NCBI GenBank assembly: GCA_964588305.1
Contig: CAZPOP010000014.1
Span: forward strand, 18,593-82,592
Direction: 5' to 3'
DNA length: 64,000 nt
Origin: SM1-73 sp964588305
GTDB lineage: Bacteria > Zixibacteria > MSB-5A5 > SM1-73
Of this stretch, positions 7,636 through 16,398 are shown piece by piece; position 1 is the first letter of the stretch, and every line of letters starts with the position of its first letter. Below the pieces are notes generated by a model that saw nothing but the letters and a program-made list of their open reading frames with translations, ran no database searches and was not told where the DNA came from. The translations under genes and the position numbers were made by a program.

Positions 7636-10164
7636 CTAATTGTTTCTCTCTGTGGCTAATGTTTTCCTCTTGATCATCCAAACTGCGGTTGCCATCAAGA
7701 GCAGGAGCAGAACAATGATTCCGTAGTTGGTTAATACAGGTACACACTCAGTGATGGCAAAATCGCCGTCACTTGTGTCAGCCGGAACACAGTCTACTGC
7801 ATCACATACTCGAACCCGGCAGTAATTGGAAGGTGTACAGGGCACCTGCCACAGATATTCTCCGGTGTTGGGGTAACTCGAGACGATTGTATCAAAATCT
7901 ACTCCGCCATTGATGGAATACTCGATTCTAATGTCTCCAGTAAAGACGCAATGAGATGACCACTGGATATAGTGCTGGGAGCCACCTGTCCAGGTTTCTC
8001 CACCGTTGGGAGAAGTAACCTCTATAACCCCGCTAGAATCTATAGTAAACGGGTTATCGCTTGTGTCGGAAGGCGACCCATCTTTTGCATCTGCCAACCT
8101 TATTAGGCAATCGGTCAAATGGGTGTGAGGCACACTCCAGGCATAACTACCCGTGTTTGGAACCACCGCGACTGAATCCCACAGAGTGTCGCCAACTGTA
8201 GAATATTCTACCTTGATGCTATCAAGAAAGCAATATCTACTCCAGGTAACCAGATAGATTGAATCTGCACAAATGGTCTCCCCTCCATTTGGGGATGTCA
8301 CCACTATGGCAGTTGTGGGTATTGGGCTGATAAAGAAGTCCTCCTCATTGCTGTCACATGCCGCACCACTACAATCGCATATTTTCACCCTCGCGTTTTC
8401 AGACGAGTCATCAGGTACGCTCCATCGAAACAGGCCGTCGTTCAGGGTACAGCCTTCGGTCACAGGTTTCCATGGGGGGGCGCCGCTATTGGTGGAATAC
8501 CAAATCTGAACGCTGTCCGAAAGGCACTGCCAATCCCAGCGGATATCACAGAGTCCTCCTATTTTCCAGCACCAACCCGGACCAGGCGTAAGAAGCGTGA
8601 TAACAGGGTCAGGCGTTTCTCCTATAAAGAACACGTGGTCACTAGCATCATATACGGTCCTATCCTTTTTCATGGACACCTTCACAAAGCAGTCAGAAGA
8701 AGGAGTGTTAGGAATGGTCCAGGAGTATAAACCGTCGTTCTCCGTGCCTTCTTCGAGAACTAACCAGGTAGCTCCGCCATTTGTTGAATACTCTAACTTA
8801 ACCGAATCCGTAAAACAATATGAGGTCCACGTAATGTCATGGGTCTCCCCAAAAAGCCAGCATTCATGCCCGTCTGGAGCCGTAATGTCAACCACCGGCG
8901 AGCAGAACGAGTAGAGCGTGCTACAAGAAACGCCTGAATAGACCTTAGCCTCTCCCGGAATGTCTCCGAAATGCTCCGCAATAGGAGCTCCTACAATCAC
9001 ATCATCTTTGCCATCTAAGTTTACATCTCCAGCCCCAGACACTGAGTAACCAAACCCAGCCGCCACATAATCCCCGTTAAACTCACAAAGTATTTCTCCT
9101 GTCCTCCCGGAAAAAACGTAGGCTTTCCCTGCATTGAATAGTCCAAACGGATCAGCCTCCGGAGCGCCTACTATCAGATCAGCTCTTCCATCCTTTTCTA
9201 TATCCACATCCCCCGCGCCTGAAACCGAATGCCCAAAACGGTCATAAGAAGCCTCGCCATTCCATTCCCAAATAATGTGACCATCTACTCCAGAAAAAAC
9301 GTAAGCCTTACCACAACCAGTCAAGGTGTCAATGTCAGCGGAAGGTGCTCCCACGATAATATCTGCGTGCCCGTCTGCATCTACGTCCCCGGCACCGGAA
9401 ACCGATGCGCCGAACACTCCGGCTGCACTAAGTACCCAGAGCGTATCCCCAGTTCTCCCGGAAAAGACGTAAGCTCGATTGGCGTATGGGTCCCCTATCA
9501 CTACATCGGCTCTTCCATCATCATCCACATCACCAGCGCCCGCCACGGAGGAACCGAAATAAGGGTTATCTCCCGAAAAAACATAAAGCTGGTATCCCGT
9601 CCTTCCAGAAAAGATATAGGCTTTTCCTCGTCCACCCAGCCCTCGACGAGCACCTATTACTAAGTCAGGTCTTCCGTCACCATCTACATCGCCAGCGCCG
9701 GAGACAGACCAGCCGAATAAATAATCGACAGAGTCGCCATAAAAGGACCAAATTGAATCACTGGTCGATCCCGAAAACACAGTAGCTTTACCGATAGAGT
9801 TAGGAGGAACACCCCCATAAAAAGGGGCTCCCCCAATTACATCTGATCGCCCATCGCCATCAACATCTCCAGCACCAGAGACAGAAAATCCGCCGTAATC
9901 CTCAAAATAGGCAAAAATGTAGATAAAGCTTCCGGTTGCTCCGGAGAGGACGAAAATTTTCGCTTCTATAGGGGACCCTATAATTACATCCCCTTTCCCA
10001 TCTCCATCCACGTCTCCCGCATCAGAGACAGAACAACCAAAGCCATTTCCTTGTCGGCCAAGCGTGTCAAGCCAGTCACTTTGGGCAATGACTGGGCGAA
10101 CTGAAGCCATAGATAGAACAGTCAGCAAAGCCATCGTAATGACAACGATTCTTTTGGGATTCAT
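7636..10164 (-). CDS. Secreted FG-GAP propeller protein with Ig-like repeats and C-terminal anchor
   Basis: 842 residues from the ATG at 10164, which has ggagggg at good spacing and begins a clear signal peptide (…SVRPVIAQS). Residues ~35-430 hold seven FG-GAP repeats, each with SGAGDVDGDGR-type Ca-binding loops, enough for one seven-bladed integrin-alpha-like propeller. Then come four ~88-residue Ig/Fn-like repeats, each with a TSPNGGE-like start and an IEYSxNGG strand. The C-terminus is VPVLTNYG, a hydrophobic helix and KRK, the layout of IPTL-CTERM-type sorting signals with altered letters. The protein is probably displayed at the cell surface. Ligand unknown. Confidence 0.88.
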   Translation of the reverse strand: MNPKRIVVITMALLTVLSMASVRPVIAQSDWLDTLGRQGNGFGCSVSDAGDVDGDGKGDVIIGSPIEAKIFVLSGATGSFIYIFAYFEDYGGFSVSGAGDVDGDGRSDVIGGAPFYGGVPPNSIGKATVFSGSTSDSIWSFYGDSVDYLFGWSVSGAGDVDGDGRPDLVIGARRGLGGRGKAYIFSGRTGYQLYVFSGDNPYFGSSVAGAGDVDDDGRADVVIGDPYANRAYVFSGRTGDTLWVLSAAGVFGASVSGAGDVDADGHADIIVGAPSADIDTLTGCGKAYVFSGVDGHIIWEWNGEASYDRFGHSVSGAGDVDIEKDGRADLIVGAPEADPFGLFNAGKAYVFSGRTGEILCEFNGDYVAAGFGYSVSGAGDVNLDGKDDVIVGAPIAEHFGDIPGEAKVYSGVSCSTLYSFCSPVVDITAPDGHECWLFGETHDITWTSYCFTDSVKLEYSTNGGATWLVLEEGTENDGLYSWTIPNTPSSDCFVKVSMKKDRTVYDASDHVFFIGETPDPVITLLTPGPGWCWKIGGLCDIRWDWQCLSDSVQIWYSTNSGAPPWKPVTEGCTLNDGLFRWSVPDDSSENARVKICDCSGAACDSNEEDFFISPIPTTAIVVTSPNGGETICADSIYLVTWSRYCFLDSIKVEYSTVGDTLWDSVAVVPNTGSYAWSVPHTHLTDCLIRLADAKDGSPSDTSDNPFTIDSSGVIEVTSPNGGETWTGGSQHYIQWSSHCVFTGDIRIEYSINGGVDFDTIVSSYPNTGEYLWQVPCTPSNYCRVRVCDAVDCVPADTSDGDFAITECVPVLTNYGIIVLLLLLMATAVWMIKRKTLATERNN

Positions 10165-10256
10165 GATCCCCTCCTTTTTTTTAAAGGTTTGACTCATTCC
10201 ATTGAGAAGTTCACCCAATTCATTGAAGTTTTTTCCTAAATCAAGGCACTACTATC

Positions 10257-10284
10257 AATTTACCTTTATTCTCCAAAATGTCAA
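10257..10284 (-). promoter_or_regulatory. Candidate sigma-70 promoter for the FG-GAP gene
   Basis: On the minus strand TTGACA (10284-10279), a 16-bp spacer and TAAATT (10262-10257). The transcript would run ~90 nt before the ATG at 10164. The same -35/-10 pair with the same spacing occurs at 15766. Confidence 0.5.
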
Positions 10285-10813
10285 CAATAATTCTCAAAAA
10301 GCAATAACTGATTTAAACAGAATGGCTTGATAGTACAACGTAATTTGCTTATTTTAGCCCTCAACTTCTATGCTTGCACATGTGAAATCCCTTTGTCCGA
10401 AAGCAGAAGAATGGCTTATTCTTTGGAAAAAGGTTTTCGTGAAGACGAAGAGCTTCTGTCTAACAGGTTAATGTTTGGCTATTGCTTTCGGTTGGTGTTC
10501 CTCACCAATGGAATCTGTGGGAGGACGGTGGGTGAAGAACAGCGCTTATTAGGAGGGGGAATAAATCCGTTTGTATTATAGCAAACGTGTTGATTATTGT
10601 TACATATTAGAGCAATGTGCAATTAGTCTTGAAATCCCCCTTACTCCCCCTTTTTCAAAGGGGGAGAGCCCTTTTTCCCCTCTCTGCAAAAGAGGGGTTA
10701 GGGGAGGTTTTATTGAAATCGCATCAATACGTTTGTATCAGTTTTTGATTGACAATGAGCCGAAGTGATGTTATTTAGTCGGTTGTACTTTCAGGAATTT
10801 GCGGGAGTTGGAC
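10285..10813. other. Intergenic region between divergent FG-GAP gene and tatC
   Basis: About 530 bp without a supported gene. It holds a two-hairpin repeat at 10632-10710 (cccccttactccccctttttc...gggggag and cccctctctgcaaaagagggg), a repeat type found widely in bacteria. A weak promoter-like pair, TTGACA at 10749-10754 and TATTTA at 10772-10777 (17-bp spacer), could serve tatC. An 84-codon open frame at 10327-10581 has no recognisable content. Confidence 0.45.
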
Positions 10814-11536
10814 ATGGCGGAAAATCAAGATAAGATGGGCTTTCTGGAGCATCTGGAGGAGCTGAGGGGAAGGATAATCAAATCCCTCATCTCCATCATT
10901 CTCGTTTCTATCGGGGCGTATTTTTTCTCCGAAAGATTGATAGATTTTATCTCCCGGCCCATTCCCGAGCTCTACTTCATGTCACCTACCGAGGCTTTCG
11001 CCATCAGGATTAAGCTTTCTCTGATAGCCGGGATAATCGTAAGCGTGCCGGTGATATTCTATCATCTGTGGCAGTTTGTGGTTCCGGGCCTTTTTGCAAG
11101 GGAGATCAAGCTGGTGGTTCCGGTGGTGCTCGCTTCCACCATGTTCTTTTTGATTGGGGCGACCTTTTGTTTCCTGCTTGTACTCCCCTTGAGCATAAAG
11201 TTTCTTCTGGGATTCGGGACCGAGAAATTGAAGCCTATGATAAAAATCGGGGATTACGTCAGTTTCGTCAGCTACCTGATTCTGGCCTTTGGGGCGGTCT
11301 TTGAGCTTCCGGTCATTGCTTATTTTCTGGGAAAGCTGGGAATAATAACCCCCCGGACCTTGAAAAGGGGCAGAAGATATGCCATTGTGGGGATGCTGGT
11401 TATGTCCGCTTTTATCACGCCTCCGGACATGTTTTCGCAATTGATGTTGACCGGGCCCCTCTATTTCCTTTATGAAGTCAGCATCGTGGTGGTCAGAGTC
11501 GTTCAGAAGAAAAAGAGCAAGGAAGAACCGGCATGA
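10814..11536 (+). CDS. tatC: Sec-independent translocase subunit TatC
   Basis: 240 residues with six membrane segments. TatC is the inner-membrane receptor that binds twin-arginine signal peptides. The N-terminal cytoplasmic signature FLEHLEELRGRI (residues ~9-20) includes the conserved Glu residues, and MSPTEAF and SAFITPPDMFSQ are also diagnostic. The ATG at 10814 is preferred to a TTG five codons upstream; gggag lies seven bases ahead. The stop overlaps the next gene's ATG by four bases (ATGA). No tatA is in the window. Two clear Tat substrates are encoded at 27421 and 28467. Confidence 0.96.
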   Translation: MAENQDKMGFLEHLEELRGRIIKSLISIILVSIGAYFFSERLIDFISRPIPELYFMSPTEAFAIRIKLSLIAGIIVSVPVIFYHLWQFVVPGLFAREIKLVVPVVLASTMFFLIGATFCFLLVLPLSIKFLLGFGTEKLKPMIKIGDYVSFVSYLILAFGAVFELPVIAYFLGKLGIITPRTLKRGRRYAIVGMLVMSAFITPPDMFSQLMLTGPLYFLYEVSIVVVRVVQKKKSKEEPA

Positions 11537-13497
11537 AAAAGACGACATCAGTCGTTTCATTAGTCTTGGCAATTCTGCTGGGAAATAATCCTCAATCGGG
11601 GTCTCAACAGGAAATGACTTCGGAAAGTGATTCCACGACGTCGCTTGAAGTCGTGCTTGGTGATGCTTTAAAATGTATAAAGATGACTCCAAAAGATCTG
11701 AAGTTCAGAAGTGACTATGTTGACGTGGATTCCTTCAGGTTGAAACTGGTCGATTCCTTAATGCATAAACCTCTGGATATCGTCTCTTTCAATAATCTCA
11801 TCAGACGGGACTTCAATGAGGCAGTTTTGAGTTCGGGTCTCGATCTAATTCCTTCCTTTACAGCCTATCTTCAAACCGAATCAATGGAGGACTTGTCTTT
11901 AAACCGACAAGCACAGGATTTCATGATCGATCTGGAAGACAACAGATTTTTGAAGAATTATTCTAAAGAATTGAAAGAGCTTCCCTCTCCCTTGAGAAAC
12001 TCACTTTGTTACCTTTTTGAGGGTTTGTATCTCGCAGATTCTTTGACTTCGGAAGCTTTTGCTGATCTGAGCACCGAAGAGAGGAGTTTTCTGAAAGACG
12101 ATTTTCCGATTATCCTCTTGGACGACGTCAACGATGAATTCAAGACCCCCGAGGAGATAGAGAGGCAGAGCGAGCATGAAGAGGAACTTAGCAAGCAGAT
12201 GGTTCCTTACCTGGAGAGAATAAAAAGGGAGAGAATCTATGAAGCGGGGATAAGGCTATCCGCAGCGACCAAAGCCGCTCTTTGGATACTGAAAGACTAT
12301 CTGCAGCGTGGACCCCAGATAGAACCAATTACCAAAGATAAGAAGGATTTGGAAAATGACATCATCTTTAGATTGGATACTTCTCTTGGTGAAATCATCA
12401 TTGGAGGAGTTGGATCGGGTGATTATCGAGGGACTTTCGCGGTGATTATCGACCTGGGTGGCGACGACCTTTATTCGCTGTCCAATGCCAAAGATGACGG
12501 CAAAAACTCGTCGGTGATCATCGACCTGGCCGGAGACGATCTTTACCGCTCGGAAGGAGATTTTGTGCTGGGATCGGGCTTCTTTGGAGTTGGCATCCTG
12601 GTGGATGTATCGGGCCAGGATACCTATCTCGCGGATAATTTTTCTTTGGGTTCCGGTCTCTTTGGAGTGGGGATGCTTGTGGATGAGGGGGGAAATGATA
12701 GATATTTCGGAGATACATTCACCATGGGAGCAGGAAGCTTTGGCTTAGGCATTCTGGTCGATCTTGGCGGAGCCGATCAGTACACCGGCGCGCTTTTGGC
12801 CCAGGGCTTTGGCTCGATCTCGGGCCTGGGGGCCTTGATCGATTCGTCAGGGAACGACAACTACTTTGCGGGGGGAAAATATAAGGATATTCTAAGATAT
12901 GAAGATCATTACATGAGCCTCTCTCAAGGTTTCGCCTATGGTCTGAGACCCACGATGTCGGGTGGAATCGGATTGCTCTACGATCTTTCCGGACACGATC
13001 TTTATACCTCCGATATTTTCGGCCAGGGATCAAGCTATTGGTGGGGATTGGCAAGCCTGATAGATGAACAAGGAAACGACAAGTATGTTTCCTTTCAGTA
13101 TGCCCAGGGTGCAGGAACGCACCTGGCCTTAGGGATTCTGGAAGACGGGGCAGGAAACGACATTTACATATCCAAGGGCGTGTCACAGGGATGCGGACAC
13201 GATTTGGCTTTCGGATTTCTATACGACAAATCAGGCAATGACGATTATATGGCTTGCGATCTTTCTCAGGCTGCAGGAAGCGCCAACGGAATCGGTATAC
13301 TATTAGATGAGGATGGAGACGATGGCTATTACGTGGAAAAGAAGAATAATACGCAAGGGTATGGAAATCCCCGAAGGGATTACGGTTCCATCGGAATCTT
13401 CTTGGATCTAGCGGGTGGGGATCAATACGATGGAAATGGAAAAGATAGCACCTGGTGGACTGTACCATCTAAATGGGGAGTGGGAATTGACAAGTAA
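11533..13497 (+). CDS. Exported protein with twelve Asp/Gly solenoid repeats
   Basis: 654 residues; family not recognised. The first ~25 residues are a weak signal sequence without twin Arg. Residues ~30-285 are mixed helical, rich in charge. From residue ~290 to the end there are twelve copies of a unit with the core hydrophobic-x-D-x-x-G-[ND]-D-x-Y (for example VIIDLGGDDLY, MLVDEGGNDRY, LLYDLSGHDLY, IFLDLAGGDQY), mostly 25-35 residues apart and linked by QGxG and FGxG turns. This pattern suggests a beta-solenoid with possible Ca binding, akin in style to RTX rolls but with a different motif. It is coupled to tatC by ATGA. Function unknown. Confidence 0.75.
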   Translation: MKKTTSVVSLVLAILLGNNPQSGSQQEMTSESDSTTSLEVVLGDALKCIKMTPKDLKFRSDYVDVDSFRLKLVDSLMHKPLDIVSFNNLIRRDFNEAVLSSGLDLIPSFTAYLQTESMEDLSLNRQAQDFMIDLEDNRFLKNYSKELKELPSPLRNSLCYLFEGLYLADSLTSEAFADLSTEERSFLKDDFPIILLDDVNDEFKTPEEIERQSEHEEELSKQMVPYLERIKRERIYEAGIRLSAATKAALWILKDYLQRGPQIEPITKDKKDLENDIIFRLDTSLGEIIIGGVGSGDYRGTFAVIIDLGGDDLYSLSNAKDDGKNSSVIIDLAGDDLYRSEGDFVLGSGFFGVGILVDVSGQDTYLADNFSLGSGLFGVGMLVDEGGNDRYFGDTFTMGAGSFGLGILVDLGGADQYTGALLAQGFGSISGLGALIDSSGNDNYFAGGKYKDILRYEDHYMSLSQGFAYGLRPTMSGGIGLLYDLSGHDLYTSDIFGQGSSYWWGLASLIDEQGNDKYVSFQYAQGAGTHLALGILEDGAGNDIYISKGVSQGCGHDLAFGFLYDKSGNDDYMACDLSQAAGSANGIGILLDEDGDDGYYVEKKNNTQGYGNPRRDYGSIGIFLDLAGGDQYDGNGKDSTWWTVPSKWGVGIDK

Positions 13498-13544
13498 CTT
13501 GAACGAACACAAGACCACATCAGACAGGTTTTTGGTGGTATAAT

Positions 13545-13640
13545 TAAAAACTGAAAGAGAAAAATTAAAAATTGCAGTTCAAAATTCAAAAATACCCGGT
13601 CTTGCTGTCGGAGTCTGTCTTGGTCTGACAATTTTGAATT
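13545..13640. repeat. AT-rich long inverted repeat
   Basis: Left arm rich in aaaattcaaaa units (13555-13594) and right arm caattttgaattttgatttcg (split across 13627-13648), with a ~30-bp GC-containing loop. The same architecture occurs at 62440-62570 before the LolC/E-type gene. No coding content. Confidence 0.5.
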
Positions 13641-13668
13641 TTGATTTCGAAGTCTTTTTCTACTGTAT

Positions 13669-14607
13669 ATGAACAAGTTCATAACATTCGTCATCTGGTC
13701 ATTCGTCATTTTCACTTCAATTTATGGCAATCCAGATCGAACTGCCCGTGCGGATGAGTTGAAGGAGAAGGTAGACAGCCTTTTTATCAGGGCTTGCGGC
13801 TGGTTGGAAACGCAAAGAGACTTGGCAGAGCCGTCCAAAGAGACTTTGATCGAGATGGGAGAGGAGGCGGTTCCGTATCTTATGGAGAGACTGGACACCG
13901 AGACCGCCAGAGAGAAATGGACATTAATCGACGTACTGGGTAAGATCGGTGAACCGGCGGTCATGCCTATGGTCGAGTGCTTGAAAAGCGATAATAGGGA
14001 CGAGGTCAAGCTAGCCTCCCGCATCTTGGGGGACATAAAAGACCAAAGAGCGGTGAGCCCTCTGGCAGAGCTTCTCAACAAAGAGGATTATAATATCCGG
14101 AGTTATGCGTGTGAGTCCTTGGGCAAAATCGCCGATACCACTGCGTTTGCCCCGGTATCCTCCTGCCTGACCGATTCTGTGGAGGTGGTCAGGAAAAGTG
14201 CGGCTGTGGCTTTGGGCAAGATGAAAGACAGGCGGGCGATTCCCTTTCTGATTCAGGGTCTATCCGATCCGCATTTCAGCGTGCGCATGACCTCCGCATC
14301 GGCTTTAGTGGAAATAGGTGAACCTTCTGTCGGGCCCTTAATGGAACTGCTGAATACCTCCACTGACACTACTGCGGTTCATCTGGCGATGGAATCTTTG
14401 GGGAAGCTCAAAGCAAGGCGGGCAGTGAAACAACTTCTCAGGAAGCTGGAAGACGAGGATTGGGCCACCAGAGCTTTTGCCGTCGAGGCTTTGGGAGAAA
14501 TTGGTGATAAGAAGGGAATGAGAGCTGTTAGAGGATTGAAGAAGAAGGAAACTCATCCGTTTGTTTTGAAGACAATCGATGAGGTTTTGGGTGGGTTGGA
14601 CAAATGA
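13669..14607 (+). CDS. Exported HEAT/PBS-lyase repeat protein
   Basis: 312 residues. An N-terminal hydrophobic stretch (residues ~5-20) looks like a signal peptide or anchor. From residue ~60 there are about eight HEAT-like units of ~31 residues, typified by AVMPMVECLKSDNRDEVKLA, RAVSPLAELL and RAIPFLIQGLSDPHFSVRM, with the alternating Leu/Ala pattern of PBS-lyase HEAT repeats. Such proteins are scaffolds or partner-binding modules; no enzyme motif is present. No clear ribosome site precedes the ATG, which lies just after the AT-rich repeat. Its relation to the solenoid gene upstream is by neighbourhood only. Confidence 0.8.
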   Translation: MNKFITFVIWSFVIFTSIYGNPDRTARADELKEKVDSLFIRACGWLETQRDLAEPSKETLIEMGEEAVPYLMERLDTETAREKWTLIDVLGKIGEPAVMPMVECLKSDNRDEVKLASRILGDIKDQRAVSPLAELLNKEDYNIRSYACESLGKIADTTAFAPVSSCLTDSVEVVRKSAAVALGKMKDRRAIPFLIQGLSDPHFSVRMTSASALVEIGEPSVGPLMELLNTSTDTTAVHLAMESLGKLKARRAVKQLLRKLEDEDWATRAFAVEALGEIGDKKGMRAVRGLKKKETHPFVLKTIDEVLGGLDK

Positions 14608-14644
14608 GCAGTTAAGAAGGGATACCTGGCCTCGTCTCAGAATC

Positions 14645-14670
14645 GGTCAGGGGTAGGGGTACCCCTGACC
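14645..14670. repeat. Palindrome, family B
   Basis: ggtcagggg and cccctgacc flank an 8-bp loop, itself ggggtacccc-like. It lies 37 bp after the HEAT-repeat stop and may end that transcript. Same style as the copy at 4856. Confidence 0.55.
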
Positions 14671-14795
14671 AACATTGGACTTTTGAGTACAAATTGGCGA
14701 TGTTCCCGACATGCCAGTTAGCTCTGCCAGGATGTCTAACTCCACCGCGAAACTCGTCCGAGGTGCGGGTGCCTCAGACAATATGAAGTAACCTT

Positions 14796-15545
14796 ATGCG
14801 AAAGACAGTCTATTTCATCTCGGATGCCCATCTGGGGGCAGAAGAAAGAGAAAAGGAGAAGTTAAAGGAGGAGAAGCTGCTCTCTTTTTTGGACAGAATC
14901 AAAGGGGACGCTGAGTTTCTGTATATACTTGGGGATATGTTTGAATTCTGGTTCGAATATAAAGACGTTATGCCCAAGCACCATTTCAGAGTCTCGGCAA
15001 AATTCGGAGACCTGGTTGATTCGGGAATAAAGGTAATTTATGTGGTGGGCAATCATGACTTCTGGCTGGGAGATTTTTTGAGCAAGCAGATCGGCATAGA
15101 AATCTTCAAAGATCCCATAGAAGTGACCCATCAAGGAAAAAGAATTTTTGCAGCTCACGGTGACGGACTGGCCAAGAAGGATTCAGGATACAGAATCTTG
15201 AAGAAGATACTCAGAAACAGGTTGAATATCTTTCTTTACAGACAAATCCCTCCCGACATAAGCTATCCCTTGGCTAAATTCGTGGCAGGGAAAAGCAGGG
15301 TTCAAGCCGACAGGAGGGAAGCAGGTTATTTGGAGGATTACAAGAACTTCGCTTTCGAAAAAATCAGGCAGGGCTTTGATGCGGTGATTCTGGCGCATAC
15401 CCATATACCTACTCTGGAAAACTTGAATGATGATTCGGCAAGCCCAACGCGTGGGGGAATATATTTAAACATTGGAGATTGGTTCAAGCACTTCACCTAC
15501 GGGAAATTGGCGGAGGGCGAGTTCTTGCTGGAGAGGTTTGGGTAG
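14796..15545 (+). CDS. lpxH: UDP-2,3-diacylglucosamine diphosphatase-like phosphoesterase
   Basis: 249 residues. The calcineurin-like metallophosphoesterase motifs are complete and in order: SDAHLG (residues ~9-14), GDMFEFW (~46-52), GNHD (~85-88), AHGD (~115-118) and AHTH (~196-199), with a final IGDW. The GDMFEFWFEY block is typical of LpxH, which removes UMP from UDP-diacylglucosamine in lipid A synthesis at the inner membrane. Related LpxH2 proteins of uncertain substrate share these motifs, so the symbol is tentative. Residues ~130-190 include the lid-like insertion. Presence fits a diderm cell. The ribosome site is weak. Confidence 0.82.
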   Translation: MRKTVYFISDAHLGAEEREKEKLKEEKLLSFLDRIKGDAEFLYILGDMFEFWFEYKDVMPKHHFRVSAKFGDLVDSGIKVIYVVGNHDFWLGDFLSKQIGIEIFKDPIEVTHQGKRIFAAHGDGLAKKDSGYRILKKILRNRLNIFLYRQIPPDISYPLAKFVAGKSRVQADRREAGYLEDYKNFAFEKIRQGFDAVILAHTHIPTLENLNDDSASPTRGGIYLNIGDWFKHFTYGKLAEGEFLLERFG

Positions 15546-15978
15546 GAAAGGCACCTGGAACATTCTTACCCGCAACCGCCCTTTAAGGAGCATTGAGACG
15601 GTCAAGACCTTGTAGCGAAAAAAAGGACAAATCCGACTTTGCACTTCAAAGAGGTTAGGTGGCCGTGCGTATAAGTTATTGAGAGCTAAGAGGAATCATC
15701 TGAGGGGTCCTTGGTTCTTGCAGCCTCCAAGGTGCGCAGAGAAGTGGAAATATGGGAAAAAAGACTTGACAAAGAGTGAATTTGAATTAAATTAGTATTG
15801 TAAGCAGAAAAGCTGGGAATATCAACACTAAAGAGCCTGCCGCGTAGCTTTTCAGGAGGATAGCCAATTATCTAAGTCGCTATTGTTTAGTTCGAAAGAT
15901 GATTACCTTTCCCTTCACCTAGAATCCTTTGAGCCCGCCCAGCCGGGCTCGGGATGATTAATTAGGAGGCACATTGAT
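15546..15978. other. Promoter and long leader region before a small secreted protein
   Basis: 433 bp without a gene. A promoter lies at 15766-15793. Downstream, gaaaagct (15807-15814) and agcttttc (15847-15854) can pair around a 32-base loop, giving a structured ~170-nt 5' leader. I compared it by eye with TPP, SAM, cobalamin, glycine and c-di-GMP riboswitch cores and saw no match. ggaggat at 15855 could be a ribosome site, but no frame of interest follows it. Confidence 0.45.
15766..15793 (+). promoter_or_regulatory. Sigma-70-type promoter
   Basis: TTGACA (15766-15771), 16-bp spacer, TAAATT (15788-15793). Transcription would begin ~15800, giving a leader of nearly 180 nt before the ATG at 15979. 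Confidence 0.6.
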
Positions 15979-16326
15979 ATGAGACGTTCCAATCCAAAGC
16001 TTTCCTTCGATCGGGGGTTTTCTTTGGCAAGGAAAATCTTGATTCTGATCGTGCTGGGTTGCTTTTTGGTCTTCTTTGGCTTGGCCTTTGCCGAAGAAGC
16101 GATCGATCCCGATTTTGAGCATCCCTGGGATGACCTGAAGTGTCCAGGCGATGAGGGACCCCTGGAACCTTTCGAAATGGCCGGTGTGAGGGTATTTCCA
16201 TTGGGTCATTTGAGCGCGTGCATCGTAATTGAGTTACCTCAGGCCAAGAGCGGAAAGATCGAGAAGGATCGAGTCGAGACTGACCCTTCTGGCAAAGTTC
16301 AGGGCAAACTGTTCATACTGTTCTAG
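15979..16326 (+). CDS. Small secreted protein of unknown function
   Basis: 115 residues. The start is supported by taggaggc ten bases upstream. Residues ~1-40 form a long signal peptide with a basic N-region, a hydrophobic core (ILILIVLGCFLVFFGLAFA) and cleavage likely before EEAIDP. The mature ~75 residues are acidic to neutral, with two Cys (CPGDEG and SACIV) that could form a disulfide. No known domain recognised. It has its own promoter and lies 72 bp upstream of the large sigma-54 activator gene. A functional link to that regulator is possible but not shown. Confidence 0.6.
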   Translation: MRRSNPKLSFDRGFSLARKILILIVLGCFLVFFGLAFAEEAIDPDFEHPWDDLKCPGDEGPLEPFEMAGVRVFPLGHLSACIVIELPQAKSGKIEKDRVETDPSGKVQGKLFILF

Positions 16327-16398
16327 CTGCCTGTCGCAAGGTGCAGCAGTTCGCGCTGATCAACCCAAGCACGGTGGGAGCAAGATAACAGCAGAAAG

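Noticed and set aside
10327..10581. 84-codon frame between the FG-GAP gene and tatC
   Set aside because: No ribosome site, no domain or signal peptide, unusual composition.
12719..13468. 249-codon frame on the minus strand
   Set aside because: Antisense to the repetitive solenoid gene; periodic sequence keeps the opposite frame open.
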